Positions 24,500 to 33,480 of a DNA stretch of 64,000 nt are shown here, piece after piece. Below the pieces are notes generated by a model. It was not told the origin of the DNA. It saw nothing but the letters and a program-made list of their open reading frames with translations, and searched no databases. The stretch lies in contig NZ_OBEJ01000002.1 in assembly GCF_900215575.1 (NCBI RefSeq), positions 1 to 64,000 of the forward strand. The letters run 5' to 3'. The position numbers were made by a program, and so were the translations under genes. This stretch comes from Natronoarchaeum philippinense (GTDB lineage: Archaea; Halobacteriota; Halobacteria; Halobacteriales; Natronoarchaeaceae). Each line of letters starts with the position of its first letter. Position 1 is the first letter of the stretch.

Positions 24500-24669
24500 T
24501 GTGCCACCTCGTCGATCTCGATCTGGCGGCGCTTGAGTCCGTGTCGGCTGCCGAAGTTCGACAGCACGTACTCGCGTGCGACGCTGTCGTTCTCCGCCTC
24601 GATCTCGGTCTGGAACGTTTCCCACCCGTCGCGGGCCTCGAACCGTCCACTAACCGTAAACTGGTTCAT
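24496..24669 (-). CDS. rpl18a: 50S ribosomal protein L18Ae (LX)
   Basis: This 57-residue protein (opening MNQFTVSGRFEAR; GSRHGLKRRQIEIDEV near the end) is the archaeal L18a/LX ribosomal protein. ATG 24669 gives the usual length; an upstream ATG in the same frame would add an atypical 15-residue extension. It lies between aIF6 and pfdA in the conserved translation cluster. Confidence 0.92.
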   Translation of the reverse strand: MNQFTVSGRFEARDGWETFQTEIEAENDSVAREYVLSNFGSRHGLKRRQIEIDEVAQ

Positions 24670-24786
24670 GCCATAGACTGCGTCGGGGAGTCGGAAGAAT
24701 CTTCCCTTCCGCATCGGGCTGGCGCTCGACGGTTGGGGCGAGAAAAATCGCGGGAAAGCGGCGTCGTCGCGGTCGATCCGGCTCGA

Positions 24787-25452
24787 TCAGTCGATATAAC
24801 CCAGCGCGTCTTCGATCCGGCCGAGTTCGGGGCCGGTCGTGTCCTCGCCGACGACGTAGCCGTGGTCGTTGGCGATCAGCCCGGAACCGACCAGCGGTGC
24901 GCCGTAGTTGATCGTCCCGACGTCGGCGTGGACATCGAGCAGCTCTTCGAGGTAGTCGAGTTCGGGATCGGAGGTCTTGGGGTGACAGAGCACGCCTCTG
25001 TCGTTGGCGACCGCGGCAGTGCCGACGGTGCGCACGCCCGCAAGCTCGCCCTGTTCGACGGGCACTTCGAGCGCGGTCTCGACCGCGTCGAGCGCTTCCT
25101 CGGGCAGGTCGGGGTGGACGTACGCGCCGTAGTCGTTTGCGAGCACGACGTTGCCGGCGGCGTTGATCCGACCGGGAAGCTCGACGACGGGCACGTCGAC
25201 AGCAGACTCGAGGCGGTCGCGCTCGCGGTCGGTGACGCGACTGCTGACGAGCAGGCCGTTCTCGTTGCCGGTGACGAGCGCGCCGACGGTCGACGAGCCC
25301 GCGACTGTCGTCGGCGTGACCGACACGCCGAGTTCGTCGCCCAGTTCCTCGATCAGGTCGTCGTCGGCGTCGGGGCGGACCAACAGCTGATCGTTGGTGG
25401 CGCGCGCGAAGACGCCGACGTACGCCGATCCGGTGAACGCGGCGCGGAGCAA
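24787..25452 (-). CDS. eif6: Translation initiation factor aIF6
   Basis: The 221-residue protein shows the pentein-like internal repeats of eIF6 (for example [65 protein letters not shown]). It binds the large ribosomal subunit and prevents premature joining. It starts two bases after L31e, inside the ribosomal cluster. Confidence 0.95.
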   Translation of the reverse strand: MLRAAFTGSAYVGVFARATNDQLLVRPDADDDLIEELGDELGVSVTPTTVAGSSTVGALVTGNENGLLVSSRVTDRERDRLESAVDVPVVELPGRINAAGNVVLANDYGAYVHPDLPEEALDAVETALEVPVEQGELAGVRTVGTAAVANDRGVLCHPKTSDPELDYLEELLDVHADVGTINYGAPLVGSGLIANDHGYVVGEDTTGPELGRIEDALGYID

Positions 25453-25454
25453 AG

Positions 25455-25733
25455 TTACTCTGCGTGTTCGGCTTCGACGATTGCCTCGCCCTCTTCCTCG
25501 AAGCGGGCGGCGCGCACGCGGAGCTTGCTCGGCGGGTTCTTGCGGCTCTGGGACCAGAGCGCCTCGTTGATCGAGGGGTCCAGACGAACCTGCTCGCCCT
25601 CGACGGAGAAGTGCTTGGCGAGGTGCTCGCGCAGCAGCTTCATCGCCTTGTCGGCGCGCTCGTGGTTGGGGGCGGCCTTGGCGTCACGCAGGGGAACGGT
25701 CATGACCCGTTCCTCGAAGTCTCCGGCGCTCAT
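25455..25733 (-). CDS. rpl31e: 50S ribosomal protein L31e
   Basis: The 92-residue product matches L31e ([51 protein letters not shown]). The acidic C-terminal tail [10 protein letters not shown] is a halophilic feature. Its start overlaps the L39e stop by one base (TAATG), showing tight coupling. Confidence 0.95.
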   Translation of the reverse strand: MSAGDFEERVMTVPLRDAKAAPNHERADKAMKLLREHLAKHFSVEGEQVRLDPSINEALWSQSRKNPPSKLRVRAARFEEEGEAIVEAEHAE

Positions 25734-25885
25734 TATTCGTCAGTGTTCTGTCGCCGCCAGTTGCGACGCTTGGGGTTGCGGGTGACTTCGCGGTCCGTCT
25801 TCAGCATGACCCATGCGGGAACGCGGCTGTTCTGGCGCTCCAGCTTGGAGAGGCGCTTCTTCTTGGCCTTCGATTTCTTACCCAT
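25733..25885 (-). CDS. rpl39e: 50S ribosomal protein L39e
   Basis: The minus strand from ATG 25885 encodes 50 residues: a basic, Lys-rich start ([16 protein letters not shown]), then [14 protein letters not shown] and [14 protein letters not shown]. This is L39e, a very small basic protein of the exit tunnel. It is the first gene of the cluster; the promoter lies in 25886-26046, shared with the divergent methyltransferase. Confidence 0.95.
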   Translation of the reverse strand: MGKKSKAKKKRLSKLERQNSRVPAWVMLKTDREVTRNPKRRNWRRQNTDE

Positions 25886-26046
25886 AGTGGGCGCATCTAC
25901 CCGACCGTAGCTTAAAATCTTGTTCCTTTGCGGGCGCGGTCGCCGCCGGCGTCCCGCCGCGCTCGCGGGGTCGGCCGCCGTCCTGATCGTTTCTTCCGCC
26001 CGCCGAATCGCTGAAGTGACCTCCCCGAGAACCCTCCTCCTCAGTC

Positions 26047-26778
26047 ATGGATTCGTCCGCGCGCGAGCGCTCCGGTTCGTTCGGCCGCATGGTCGTCGAC
26101 TACCACGAGGGCGACCTCGTCGAACAGCCACGTCATCGCCGCGACGACGGCGAGGAGAGCGAGGCGCCCTTGGAGTGGTATTTCACCGGCCCGGAAGCGT
26201 GGCCGGAGGTCGAACACGACGCGCTCGCGGACGTTCGTGGCCGGGTGCTCGACGCCGGCTGTGGAGTCGGCCGAACGGCGCTCTGGCTGCAGGATCGCGG
26301 GAACGATGTCGTGGGGATCGACCGCAGCCCCGGCGCCGTCGCGGTGGCGCGCGACCGCGGCGTCGAGCGCGCCGTCGTCGGCGACATGGGTGATCCCGCG
26401 CTGTTCGAAGACGCCTTCGACACCGTGCTGGTCGCCGGCCAGCAGATCGGCGTCGGCGGCGACCGGGAGGGTGTTCGGGATCTGCTCGACGCCTTTGCCG
26501 AACTCACCGGTCCTGACGGACGGCTGATCGCGGACGTTTCCGACCCAACCGCGGCGCCGGCCGAGTTCCGCGAGTACCTCGGCGATGTCTCGGATGGGAC
26601 TGCAACGCGGACGTTCCGAACCGTCTACGACGGCGCGGTCGGTGAGCCGATCACCCTGTTCATGGTCTCGCCCGCCGCGCTCGATGCCATCGTCGCCGGC
26701 ACGCCGTGGTCCGTCGAGACGCTGTACGGCGTCGACGACGAGGGCGGGCACTACTACTTCGTGCTGGAGAAGGCGTAG
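26047..26778 (+). CDS. Class I SAM-dependent methyltransferase
   Basis: The 243-residue protein has the SAM-binding motif I (VLDAGCGVGRTALWL, about 68-82). Motif II is GNDVVGIDRSPGAV and motif III corresponds to VVGDMGDPALF. The substrate is unknown. It diverges from the ribosomal cluster with 161 bases between the starts. Confidence 0.85.
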   Translation: MDSSARERSGSFGRMVVDYHEGDLVEQPRHRRDDGEESEAPLEWYFTGPEAWPEVEHDALADVRGRVLDAGCGVGRTALWLQDRGNDVVGIDRSPGAVAVARDRGVERAVVGDMGDPALFEDAFDTVLVAGQQIGVGGDREGVRDLLDAFAELTGPDGRLIADVSDPTAAPAEFREYLGDVSDGTATRTFRTVYDGAVGEPITLFMVSPAALDAIVAGTPWSVETLYGVDDEGGHYYFVLEKA

Positions 26779-26882
26779 CCTGCTGGTCTTCGGCGTCAGT
26801 GCGACGCCGCCGCTCCGTGCGACGCCGATGGCCACTCGCCGGAACCCCACCGCTTTCGACGCTGGCGCCCGTCGACTCGCGC

Positions 26883-27494
26883 ATGGAGGTCGTCACCGTC
26901 ACCGAAGACGCCGACAGTTTCACCTGCAACGCCTATCTCGCGCTGGGCGAGCGCGACGTGCTGGTCGACGCCGGAGCGATGCCGGGCGTCGAGGACGTGG
27001 TCTCGGAGCACACCGACTCGCTGGACGCCGTCGTGCTCACCCACCAGCACGGCGACCACGTCCAAGAACTCGACGCCGTACTCGACGCGTTCGACGCCGA
27101 CCTGTACGCCTACGCCGACCACCCGCGCCGAACCGATGAACTCGCTGACGGCGATACGGTGGCGATCGGCGACGAGTCCTTCGAGGTCGTCCACACGCCG
27201 GGCCACGCCGACGACCACGTCTCGCTGATCAGCGACTCGACGATCTTCAGCGGCGACGTGGTCGTCCACGACGACGGCGCCTTTGACTACGGGAGCTTCG
27301 GTCGGACCGACCGGCCCGGCCAGTCCCGCGAGGTAGAAATCGAGAGCATCGAGCGCATTCTGGATCGGCTACCAAGCTCGGTCGAGTACATGTACGCCGG
27401 TCACGGCGGCGAGTTCCACGGGGACGTGACGGACGTGATCGAGACGGCCTTGGAACGTGCCGAGAAGCGCGAGCCGAAATATCCCGAGGAGTAA
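26883..27494 (+). CDS. Metallo-beta-lactamase-fold hydrolase
   Basis: The 203-residue protein has the HxHxDH metal motif (THQHGDHV, about residue 53), a later HTPGHADDH and a SGDVVVHDDGAFDYGSFGR segment. It resembles small glyoxalase II-like hydrolases. ATG 26883 gives the family start. Its last 11-12 codons are found again, diverged, at 28063-28097, beyond a lipoprotein gene. Confidence 0.85.
   Translation: MEVVTVTEDADSFTCNAYLALGERDVLVDAGAMPGVEDVVSEHTDSLDAVVLTHQHGDHVQELDAVLDAFDADLYAYADHPRRTDELADGDTVAIGDESFEVVHTPGHADDHVSLISDSTIFSGDVVVHDDGAFDYGSFGRTDRPGQSREVEIESIERILDRLPSSVEYMYAGHGGEFHGDVTDVIETALERAEKREPKYPEE
27459..27494 (+). repeat. Metallo-hydrolase 3'-end repeat, copy A (inside the gene)
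   Basis: The last 11 codons plus stop of the hydrolase gene, encoding AEKREPKYPEE. The first 22 bases are identical to 28063-28084. The remaining codons differ by conservative or synonymous changes (TAT/TTT, CCC/CCA, GAG/GAC, TAA/TAG). Confidence 0.85.
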
Positions 27495-27510
27495 GTAGCC
27501 CGCCGAGCCC

Positions 27511-27951
27511 TCACTCCATCGTGACGTGCTGGCAGTCTGCTTCCATGCGGAGGGTCGGACTTCCGTCCTGACCGCTGTCGATCCACAATTCGATCCCGGA
27601 CGAGTTTGAGCCGTCGCAGGGGAGTCCGGGCTGTTCGAATCCCGGCCAGTCGCGCTCGAACCGGGTGCCGTCGACTGTCACGACGACTGTTTCGGGCTCG
27701 GCCGATTTGGGGAACGGCGCGTCCTCGTCGGCCTCGTTGCTGTCCGAGAGCGCGTAGTCCTTCTCGAAGACGGCGTCGCCACCGTCGTCTCGAACCGTGA
27801 CGGTGACATCGTACGTCGCCTCGCGGTCGGACAGGTACACTGTTACCCAGTGGGCCAGCGTCGGCGACGAACTCCGGGCGGTACAGCCGGCAGCACCGAG
27901 GAGTGCTGCACCTGAGCCTGCAAGCAGTGATCGTCGATGAATGGAGGGCAT
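27511..27951 (-). CDS. Tat-exported lipoprotein of unknown function
   Basis: The 146-residue protein has a twin-arginine signal (HRRSLLAGSGAALLGAAGC) whose lipobox Cys lies near residue 22, so it should be exported folded and lipid-anchored. The mature part is an acidic beta-rich domain (WVTVYLSDREATYDVTVTVRDDGG). ATG 27951 is preferred; ATG 27972 would add seven residues. The gene is antisense to its neighbours and lies between two copies of the hydrolase 3' end. Confidence 0.75.
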   Translation of the reverse strand: MPSIHRRSLLAGSGAALLGAAGCTARSSSPTLAHWVTVYLSDREATYDVTVTVRDDGGDAVFEKDYALSDSNEADEDAPFPKSAEPETVVVTVDGTRFERDWPGFEQPGLPCDGSNSSGIELWIDSGQDGSPTLRMEADCQHVTME

Positions 27952-28062
27952 CCTTTCGGAATCGTCAACCATCCTACCTAAGAGTTGCTATGAGACGTAC
28001 ATAACGGAACGTACCCGCTGGCACGAGCGGGCGGTGGCTGTGCTCCGAACGCAGTGGGGTGC

Positions 28063-28097
28063 GCCGAGAAGCGCGAGCCGAAATTTCCAGACGAGTA
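28063..28097 (+). repeat. Metallo-hydrolase 3'-end repeat, copy B (displaced tail)
   Basis: This encodes AEKREPKFPDE followed by TAG, the diverged twin of the hydrolase end at 27459-27494. No gene body precedes it. Upstream similarity ends abruptly, as expected for a leftover tail. Confidence 0.8.
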
Positions 28098-28098
28098 G

Positions 28099-28341
28099 TC
28101 ACTCCTCGGACTCGTCGATCCCGTACTCCGCGGCGTCGTAGTAGCCATCGGTCAGCGAGAACACTATCAGCGCCCCGAAGCCGATGACTGCGGCGTAAAA
28201 CGCGTCGAACTCGACCGGCCCGATGCTGAGCTGGTGGGTACCCGGACCGTGGAACGCGACGGTGTACACCAGCCCGACGACGCCGACGACGGGGTAGTGG
28301 TAGTGATGTAGTTTCGTCAGCCGGCGAAGTGTTCCGCTCAT
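28099..28341 (-). CDS. Small two-span membrane protein
   Basis: The 80-residue protein has a basic N-terminus with a His/Tyr-rich motif (KLHHYHYP), two hydrophobic spans (about 17-33 and 47-63) and an acidic tail. No family is recognised. It is upstream of, and close to, the displaced hydrolase tail; it starts 16 bases before the stop of the next minus-strand gene. Confidence 0.65.
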   Translation of the reverse strand: MSGTLRRLTKLHHYHYPVVGVVGLVYTVAFHGPGTHQLSIGPVEFDAFYAAVIGFGALIVFSLTDGYYDAAEYGIDESEE

Positions 28342-28357
28342 CCTGCGTGTGGTGCGC

Positions 28358-28846
28358 TCATCGGTCCTCCAGTTGCTTTGCGATCGACGCCAGACTGTCG
28401 TCGGGCGACTCGGTCGCGTCGTAGAACACGCGCTCGCCGGGCTCGCGGACGCCGTACTTGAACCCCTCCTCGATCACGTCGACGAGCACCGACTGGCCGA
28501 GTTCGAGCCCCGCCGAGTCGGTCCACTCGACGAGCCGGTTCGACGCCGAGCCCGGGTCGCGCGCGAACGACGGTGCGTCGTAGGCGCCCGGGATCGAGCG
28601 GTCGCCGGCGTACTCCTCGATCTTGGCGTAGCGCTCGTCCCCGTCGATCACGAGCCGGACGACCTCGCCCGCGGGGAACGCGTCGGCGTCCCGACGAGGC
28701 GACGCCGAGTCGGGGCTCGACGAGCTTTGCTCGTCGGCGTGCTCGTCGGGGAGTTCGATCGCCGGGCGTCGCGTCGCGCCGCGACGGGCCAGCGTTGCGC
28801 GGACGGTCGTGACCGAAGCGTGGTCGGAGGCGACGCGGTCTGCCAT
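28358..28846 (-). CDS. Conserved haloarchaeal protein (DUF7112-like)
   Basis: The 162-residue soluble protein has a conserved start (ASDHASVTTVRATLARRGATRR), an acidic Ser/Asp-rich linker, FPAGEVVRLVIDGDERYAKIE and LVDVIEEGFKYGVREPGE. I recall this as the haloarchaeal DUF7112 family, with an uncertain name. The pattern suggests a beta-barrel or OB-like fold. No function is known. Confidence 0.65.
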   Translation of the reverse strand: MADRVASDHASVTTVRATLARRGATRRPAIELPDEHADEQSSSSPDSASPRRDADAFPAGEVVRLVIDGDERYAKIEEYAGDRSIPGAYDAPSFARDPGSASNRLVEWTDSAGLELGQSVLVDVIEEGFKYGVREPGERVFYDATESPDDSLASIAKQLEDR

Positions 28847-28872
28847 CGGCTCGTTCTCTGCGCTCCCGCCGT

Positions 28873-29550
28873 TTAAAATGTGCGTCGCCAGACCGCGAGT
28901 GCGCCGAGGCCGAGCGTCGCCATCGTCACGCCGAACGTCCCGAGCACGCCGGGCAGCAGCCATCCCCCGCCGAACGTCGGCGTCCACGAGACTGCCTCGG
29001 TCAGCGCCGGCGGCGGCGATCGAAGCCACCCGGGAACGGTCGGCCACTCGATCAGGCTGCCGTCGACCGCTCCGGACTCGCCGGCCGCCGGCGTCGAGCC
29101 GTTCGGCGGCGTCCCGTCGACAGTTCCCACCGGGACGCCGGCGGAGGCGTTCCGAAGGATCGCTTCGATCGACGGCGGTAGCTCGTCCGGTGGGTCCGCA
29201 CTGTGTGTACCCCCATCGTCGCCATCGAGTGCTGCTGTTGCATTTCCACCGTCGAACACTGCTGTTCCGCTTCTACCGTCGATCTCTGTCACGACAGTCT
29301 CGGTCGCGCCATCGACTTCGACGACGGCGACGAGCACACGCTGGCCGTCGTCGAGAACGTGGACCGAGGCGTCGAGGACTCGCGGCTCGGCGCCGTCGCT
29401 GCTATCGCCCGCACTCACGTTGCCGTCTGCCGATGCGCCACTCCCGGCGACGACGCCGACCGACGCCGTCGCCACTCCGAGCGCGATGGCGACTGCGAGC
29501 ACGAGTGCGGCGACTCGACTGGCCGCCGCGGAGCGACGCCGTTCCCCCAC
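28873..29550 (-). CDS. Exported membrane-anchored protein of unknown function
   Basis: This 225-residue protein has a signal-like N-terminal hydrophobic segment (about 12-35) and a low-complexity acidic Gly/Asp/Ser ectodomain. A C-terminal span (about 198-220) ends WRRTF. The topology suggests a surface protein with a short cytoplasmic tail. An overlapping plus-strand frame lacks such features and is judged spurious. Confidence 0.6.
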   Translation of the reverse strand: MGERRRSAAASRVAALVLAVAIALGVATASVGVVAGSGASADGNVSAGDSSDGAEPRVLDASVHVLDDGQRVLVAVVEVDGATETVVTEIDGRSGTAVFDGGNATAALDGDDGGTHSADPPDELPPSIEAILRNASAGVPVGTVDGTPPNGSTPAAGESGAVDGSLIEWPTVPGWLRSPPPALTEAVSWTPTFGGGWLLPGVLGTFGVTMATLGLGALAVWRRTF

Positions 29551-29701
29551 TGTCTCTCGGCGTCAGCCGACTCGCGTATTAGTATGCGCACCGTGAAACT
29601 CCGTATTCGACGCCTGATAGGGAGTAAACAGGCGCTACAAGCTGCCGCCTCGCCCGGTGCTATCGCTGGCGGGCGCAGTTTGCCGGAAAATGATTGGAGC
29701 G

Positions 29702-30100
29702 TTACTCCTCGTCGTCGCCGCCTTCGCCGAACAGGTCCTCGACGTCCTCGGAGCCGTGCTCTGCGATCTTGGCGTTGATCTGTGCGACGGCCTCGCTGAC
29801 CTCGGCGCCGCGGACGGTGACGCGCTTGCGCTCGCCGTCGCGGGACGGCTCGTAGCCGACGCCGCCGGTCAGGAGCACTTCGCGCAGGTTCGGTCCGTCC
29901 ACGTCGGCGCGCATCGGGCGCCCGGCGTCGTCGGAACCGCCGGTGAGTTCGAGCGTGTAGCCGTCGAGGCCGACGGCGGCGCCGTCGACGTCCTCGCCGA
30001 GCGAGCGGCCCATGAATCGGTTCGCGTCCTGTCCGTCTACGTCGCGCTGGTACGTCGCGCCCGTCTCGGGGTCTGCGACGACGACCTGAAAGCTTGCCAT
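29702..30100 (-). CDS. rps6e: 30S ribosomal protein S6e
   Basis: The 132-residue protein matches archaeal S6e ([24 protein letters not shown]-type turn, [35 protein letters not shown]). ATG 30100 gives the standard start; an upstream in-frame ATG at 30127 adds a basic extension not seen in the family. It stands alone, divergent from the beta-CASP gene. Confidence 0.95.
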   Translation of the reverse strand: MASFQVVVADPETGATYQRDVDGQDANRFMGRSLGEDVDGAAVGLDGYTLELTGGSDDAGRPMRADVDGPNLREVLLTGGVGYEPSRDGERKRVTVRGAEVSEAVAQINAKIAEHGSEDVEDLFGEGGDDEE

Positions 30101-30214
30101 GCGAGAAAGGAAACGACCGCGACTCAAAAGCGTATTGAAACCGCGTTCGCCGCGTGAGGCTGTGCCGGCCGCTGATCGACGGCGTCAAACGGGACGAATC
30201 GCTATCTCTTGGCG

Positions 30215-31459
30215 ATGGACCTTCGGTTTCTCGGCGGCGCCCGCGAGGTCGGCCGCAGCGCGATCCTCGTCAACGACTCGCTGTTGCTCGATTACGGCGT
30301 CCTGACGGGGAATCCGCCGCAGTACCCGGTGGGCGATGTCGATCCCGACGCCGTCGTCGCCTCCCACGGCCACCTCGACCACGTCGGCGCGGTCCCGTCG
30401 CTGCTGAGCGGCAGCGACCGACCGCCGATCCACTGGACGCCGCCGACGCGAGAGCTCGCGCTGACGCTCGCTCGGGACACGCTGAAACTCCACGGCGGGA
30501 CGATGCAGTGTCCGTTTACCGAAACCGACGTGCGCCGGGTCACGCAGGTCTCTGAGACCCACGGCTACCGAGAGACGTTCGAGGCGGCCGGCCACGAGGT
30601 GACGTTTTTCAACGCCGGCCACATCCCCGGCTCGGCGCACGTGCTCGTCGACGACGGCGAGACGCGACTGTTCTACACGGCCGACTTTCACACCGAGGAC
30701 CAGCGACTCGTTTCTGGAACTACTGCGCGGCCGGACGCCGATGTCGTGCTCTGTGAGAGCACCTATTCCGACGTGTCCCACGAGCCCCGGAGCGACATCG
30801 AGAGGCGATTCGCCGAGAGCGTCGAGACGACGCTCTGGGAGGGCGGCACGGTCGTCGTCCCGGCCTTCGCCATCGGCCGTACCCAAGAGATGCTGCTGGT
30901 CTGTGACGCCTACGACCTCGACTGCTACGTCGACGGGATGGGCAAAGAGGTGACGCGCATGCTCGGCAACTACCCCGAGTTCGTCCGGGGCGCCGACGCG
31001 CTGCAGGGCGCAACGTCCCACGCCCGGTTCGTCACGGGCCGCGACGGACAGCGCAAACGCATCGCCGACCAGAACACCGTGATCGTCACGACCAGCGGGA
31101 TGCTCTCGGGCGGCCCGGCGATGACGTACATCCCCGAGATCAAGGGCCGACCGACCAACACGATCGCCCTGACTGGCTATCAAGTCGAGGGGACGCCCGG
31201 ACGGGAACTCCTCGATTCGGGTCGCGCGGAGATCGACGGGCGCGTAATGCCGGTCAGCGCGCAGGTCGAGTGGTACGACTTCTCGGCCCACGCAGACCGA
31301 GACGGGATTCTCGACCTTCTCGACTCGTACCGAGACGCCCGGATTCTCGTGAACCACGGCGACCGCTGTGAGCAGTTCGCGGACGAGCTTCGAGAAGACG
31401 GCTACGTTGCGAGCGCGCCCGAGCTTGGCGACTGCATCTCGATTTCGCCGGGCGAATAG
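30215..31459 (+). CDS. Beta-CASP metallo-ribonuclease (aCPSF2-like)
   Basis: The 414-residue protein combines a metallo-beta-lactamase domain (SHGHLDHVGAVP; TADFHTED) with a beta-CASP insert (VVVPAFAIGRTQEML; TTSGMLSGGPAM; YDFSAHADRDGI). It lacks the N-terminal KH domains of aCPSF1, so it belongs with the shorter archaeal homologues that process RNA ends. ATG 30215 follows an A/T-poor leader; the TTG at 30209 is less likely. Confidence 0.88.
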   Translation: MDLRFLGGAREVGRSAILVNDSLLLDYGVLTGNPPQYPVGDVDPDAVVASHGHLDHVGAVPSLLSGSDRPPIHWTPPTRELALTLARDTLKLHGGTMQCPFTETDVRRVTQVSETHGYRETFEAAGHEVTFFNAGHIPGSAHVLVDDGETRLFYTADFHTEDQRLVSGTTARPDADVVLCESTYSDVSHEPRSDIERRFAESVETTLWEGGTVVVPAFAIGRTQEMLLVCDAYDLDCYVDGMGKEVTRMLGNYPEFVRGADALQGATSHARFVTGRDGQRKRIADQNTVIVTTSGMLSGGPAMTYIPEIKGRPTNTIALTGYQVEGTPGRELLDSGRAEIDGRVMPVSAQVEWYDFSAHADRDGILDLLDSYRDARILVNHGDRCEQFADELREDGYVASAPELGDCISISPGE

Positions 31460-31497
31460 TCACCTCGTCCGGTTTCGGATCGTTGCAGTCTTGCTGT

Positions 31498-31518
31498 AAC
31501 TGGTGTGGGTTACCAGTT
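31498..31518 (+). promoter_or_regulatory. Inverted repeat upstream of the aldehyde dehydrogenase gene
   Basis: AACTGGT (31498-31504) and ACCAGTT (31512-31518) are perfect 7-base arms. The right arm runs into a TATA-like TTTATACT. A second TATA-like stretch at about 31562-31573 fits a leaderless start at 31593, which would put the repeat in an upstream activator position. Confidence 0.45.
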
Positions 31519-31592
31519 TATACTGTCTGTTCAGTCGATAATATTCACCCGCACCCGACATTTATGATTAAATCTACAGTATCTCATATTGT

Positions 31593-33119
31593 ATGTCAGT
31601 TGATGACGATACACAGTCTTCGACGGAGCGAAAATCCACAATCAAGCAGCGACACGAGCAGGCCGCAAGCGAGGTGCTCCCGGACCACCGGGAACTGTAT
31701 ATCGGAGGGGAGTGGGTCCAGAGCGCGTCCGGCGAGACGTTCGAGACCACCGATCCGACGACGGGCGAGACGCTCGCGGAAGTAGAGGCCGGCAACGCCG
31801 AGGACATCGACCGAGCCGTCGACGCCGCGTGGGAGGCCTACGAGGACATCTATAGCGACTATTCGGACGCCGATCGGCAGGCGATGCTGGAGGCGCTCGC
31901 CGACCGCGTCGAGGAGAACAAAGAGGACTTCGCCCGCCTCGAATCGCTCGACAACGGGAAGCCGATCGCAGAGGCCCGTATCGACATGGGGTTGGTCGCC
32001 GACCACTTCCGGTATTTCGCCGGGATCGCCCGCGCTCACGAGGGGCGAACTGTCGACACCGACGATAGCCGGCATCTCCAGACGCTCCGAGAGCCCTACG
32101 GCGTCGTCGGCCAGATCATCCCGTGGAACTTCCCGCTGTTGATGGCCGCGTGGAAACTCGGCCCGGCGCTGGCCGCCGGCAATACGGTCGTGCTCAAACC
32201 CGCCGAGGAGACGCCGCTGACCATCCTCAAACTGATGGAGGAAGCCGACGACGTGCTCCCCGAGGGCGTTGTCAACGTCGTCACCGGGTTCGGTCCCGAC
32301 GCCGGCGAACCCCTCTCGAACCACGGCGACATCCGAAAGCTGGCCTTTACCGGCTCGACCGAGATCGGGAGCGAAGTGATGAAAAACGCCGCCGAGAACA
32401 TCACCGACATCACCTTAGAGCTGGGCGGCAAGAGCCCGCTGGTCGTCTTCCCCGACGCGGATCTGGAGCAGGCCGTCCAGACGACGATCACCGCGATCTT
32501 CTTCAACACCGGCGAGTGTTGCTGTGCGGGCTCGCGGCTGTTCGTCCACGAGGAGATCAAAGACGAGTTCCTCGACGAACTCGCTGCGGCCGCCGAGGAG
32601 ATGACCGTCGACGACCCGCTGCTCGAATCGACGGATCTCGGCCCGAAAGTGACCGCCGAACAGGTCGAGCGGACGATGGGCTACATCGAAGAGGCCGAAG
32701 AATCCGGTGCAGCCTTCGTCACCGGCGGAAGCCAGCCCGACGACGAGGCGCTCTCGGACGGCTGCTTCGTCGCCCCGACGCTGATCGACCAGATCGACCA
32801 TGACAACCGGGCAGTGCAGGAAGAGATTTTCGGCCCCGTCCAAGAGGTGTTCTCGTGGAGCGACTACGACGAGATGATCGAGCTCGCAAACGATGTCGAC
32901 TACGGACTCGCTGCGGGCATTCTCACGGAGGACCTCACCAAAGCACACCAGTGCGCGAAAGACATCGAGGCCGGCCAGATCTGGGTCAACACCTACAACG
33001 ACTTCCCGGCCGGTCAGCCCTTCGGCGGCTACAAGCAGTCGGGAATCGGCCGCGAAACCGCACAGGAAGCCGTCGAGCACTACACGCAGACCAAATCGAT
33101 CAACGTCAGTCTGGACTGA
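31593..33119 (+). CDS. NAD(P)-dependent aldehyde dehydrogenase
   Basis: The 508-residue protein has the ALDH active-site glutamate motif LELGGKSP and the nucleophile motif FNTGECCCAGSR. It also has the IIPWNFPLLMAAWKLGPALAAGN and FGGYKQSGIGRE segments. It oxidises an aldehyde to the acid; betaine-aldehyde or general aldehyde activity cannot be told apart here. The upstream region is AT-rich with a possible operator. Confidence 0.93.
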   Translation: MSVDDDTQSSTERKSTIKQRHEQAASEVLPDHRELYIGGEWVQSASGETFETTDPTTGETLAEVEAGNAEDIDRAVDAAWEAYEDIYSDYSDADRQAMLEALADRVEENKEDFARLESLDNGKPIAEARIDMGLVADHFRYFAGIARAHEGRTVDTDDSRHLQTLREPYGVVGQIIPWNFPLLMAAWKLGPALAAGNTVVLKPAEETPLTILKLMEEADDVLPEGVVNVVTGFGPDAGEPLSNHGDIRKLAFTGSTEIGSEVMKNAAENITDITLELGGKSPLVVFPDADLEQAVQTTITAIFFNTGECCCAGSRLFVHEEIKDEFLDELAAAAEEMTVDDPLLESTDLGPKVTAEQVERTMGYIEEAEESGAAFVTGGSQPDDEALSDGCFVAPTLIDQIDHDNRAVQEEIFGPVQEVFSWSDYDEMIELANDVDYGLAAGILTEDLTKAHQCAKDIEAGQIWVNTYNDFPAGQPFGGYKQSGIGRETAQEAVEHYTQTKSINVSLD

Positions 33120-33123
33120 GCCC

Positions 33124-33480
33124 GTGACCATCCCGTTCCCGCCGGTCGACGGTGACTTCGGCGCTCGACAGGTCGCCATCTCCCCCGAGGGAACGGCGTA
33201 CGTGGTGCCCTCGGGCATGCACGAGCGCCTCCGGGCGATGGTCGCTCCCGACCGGGAGGATCGGGATCCGAAGGTCGCGCTCGCGCTGTCAGGGTGGACC
33301 TGTCTTCAGTCAGACGGGATGACGGATCGGATCAACGTCGACGCTCCGGACGCGTTCGCCGACGAGACGCCGATCCGGCGGTTCGCGCAAGCCCACGACG
33401 CGGGATCGGTCGCCGTCGCTCGGCATCCCAGCGGGGAGGTGTGTCGGTCGAACGATCCGGCGGCATTCACCTTTGAGTGA
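33124..33480 (+). CDS. Uncharacterised 118-residue protein
   Basis: From GTG 33124 the frame encodes TIPFPPVDGDFGARQVAISPEG followed by an acidic soluble sequence ending TFE. It starts four bases after the aldehyde dehydrogenase stop, so it may be co-transcribed. I recognise no family; the coding bias and clean downstream stop support a real gene. Confidence 0.5.
   Translation: MTIPFPPVDGDFGARQVAISPEGTAYVVPSGMHERLRAMVAPDREDRDPKVALALSGWTCLQSDGMTDRINVDAPDAFADETPIRRFAQAHDAGSVAVARHPSGEVCRSNDPAAFTFE

Noticed and set aside
28880-29596. A 238-codon plus-strand frame opposite the exported protein gene
   Set aside because: It is Ser/Thr/Pro-rich with no domain, while the minus frame has a signal segment and a C-terminal membrane anchor.
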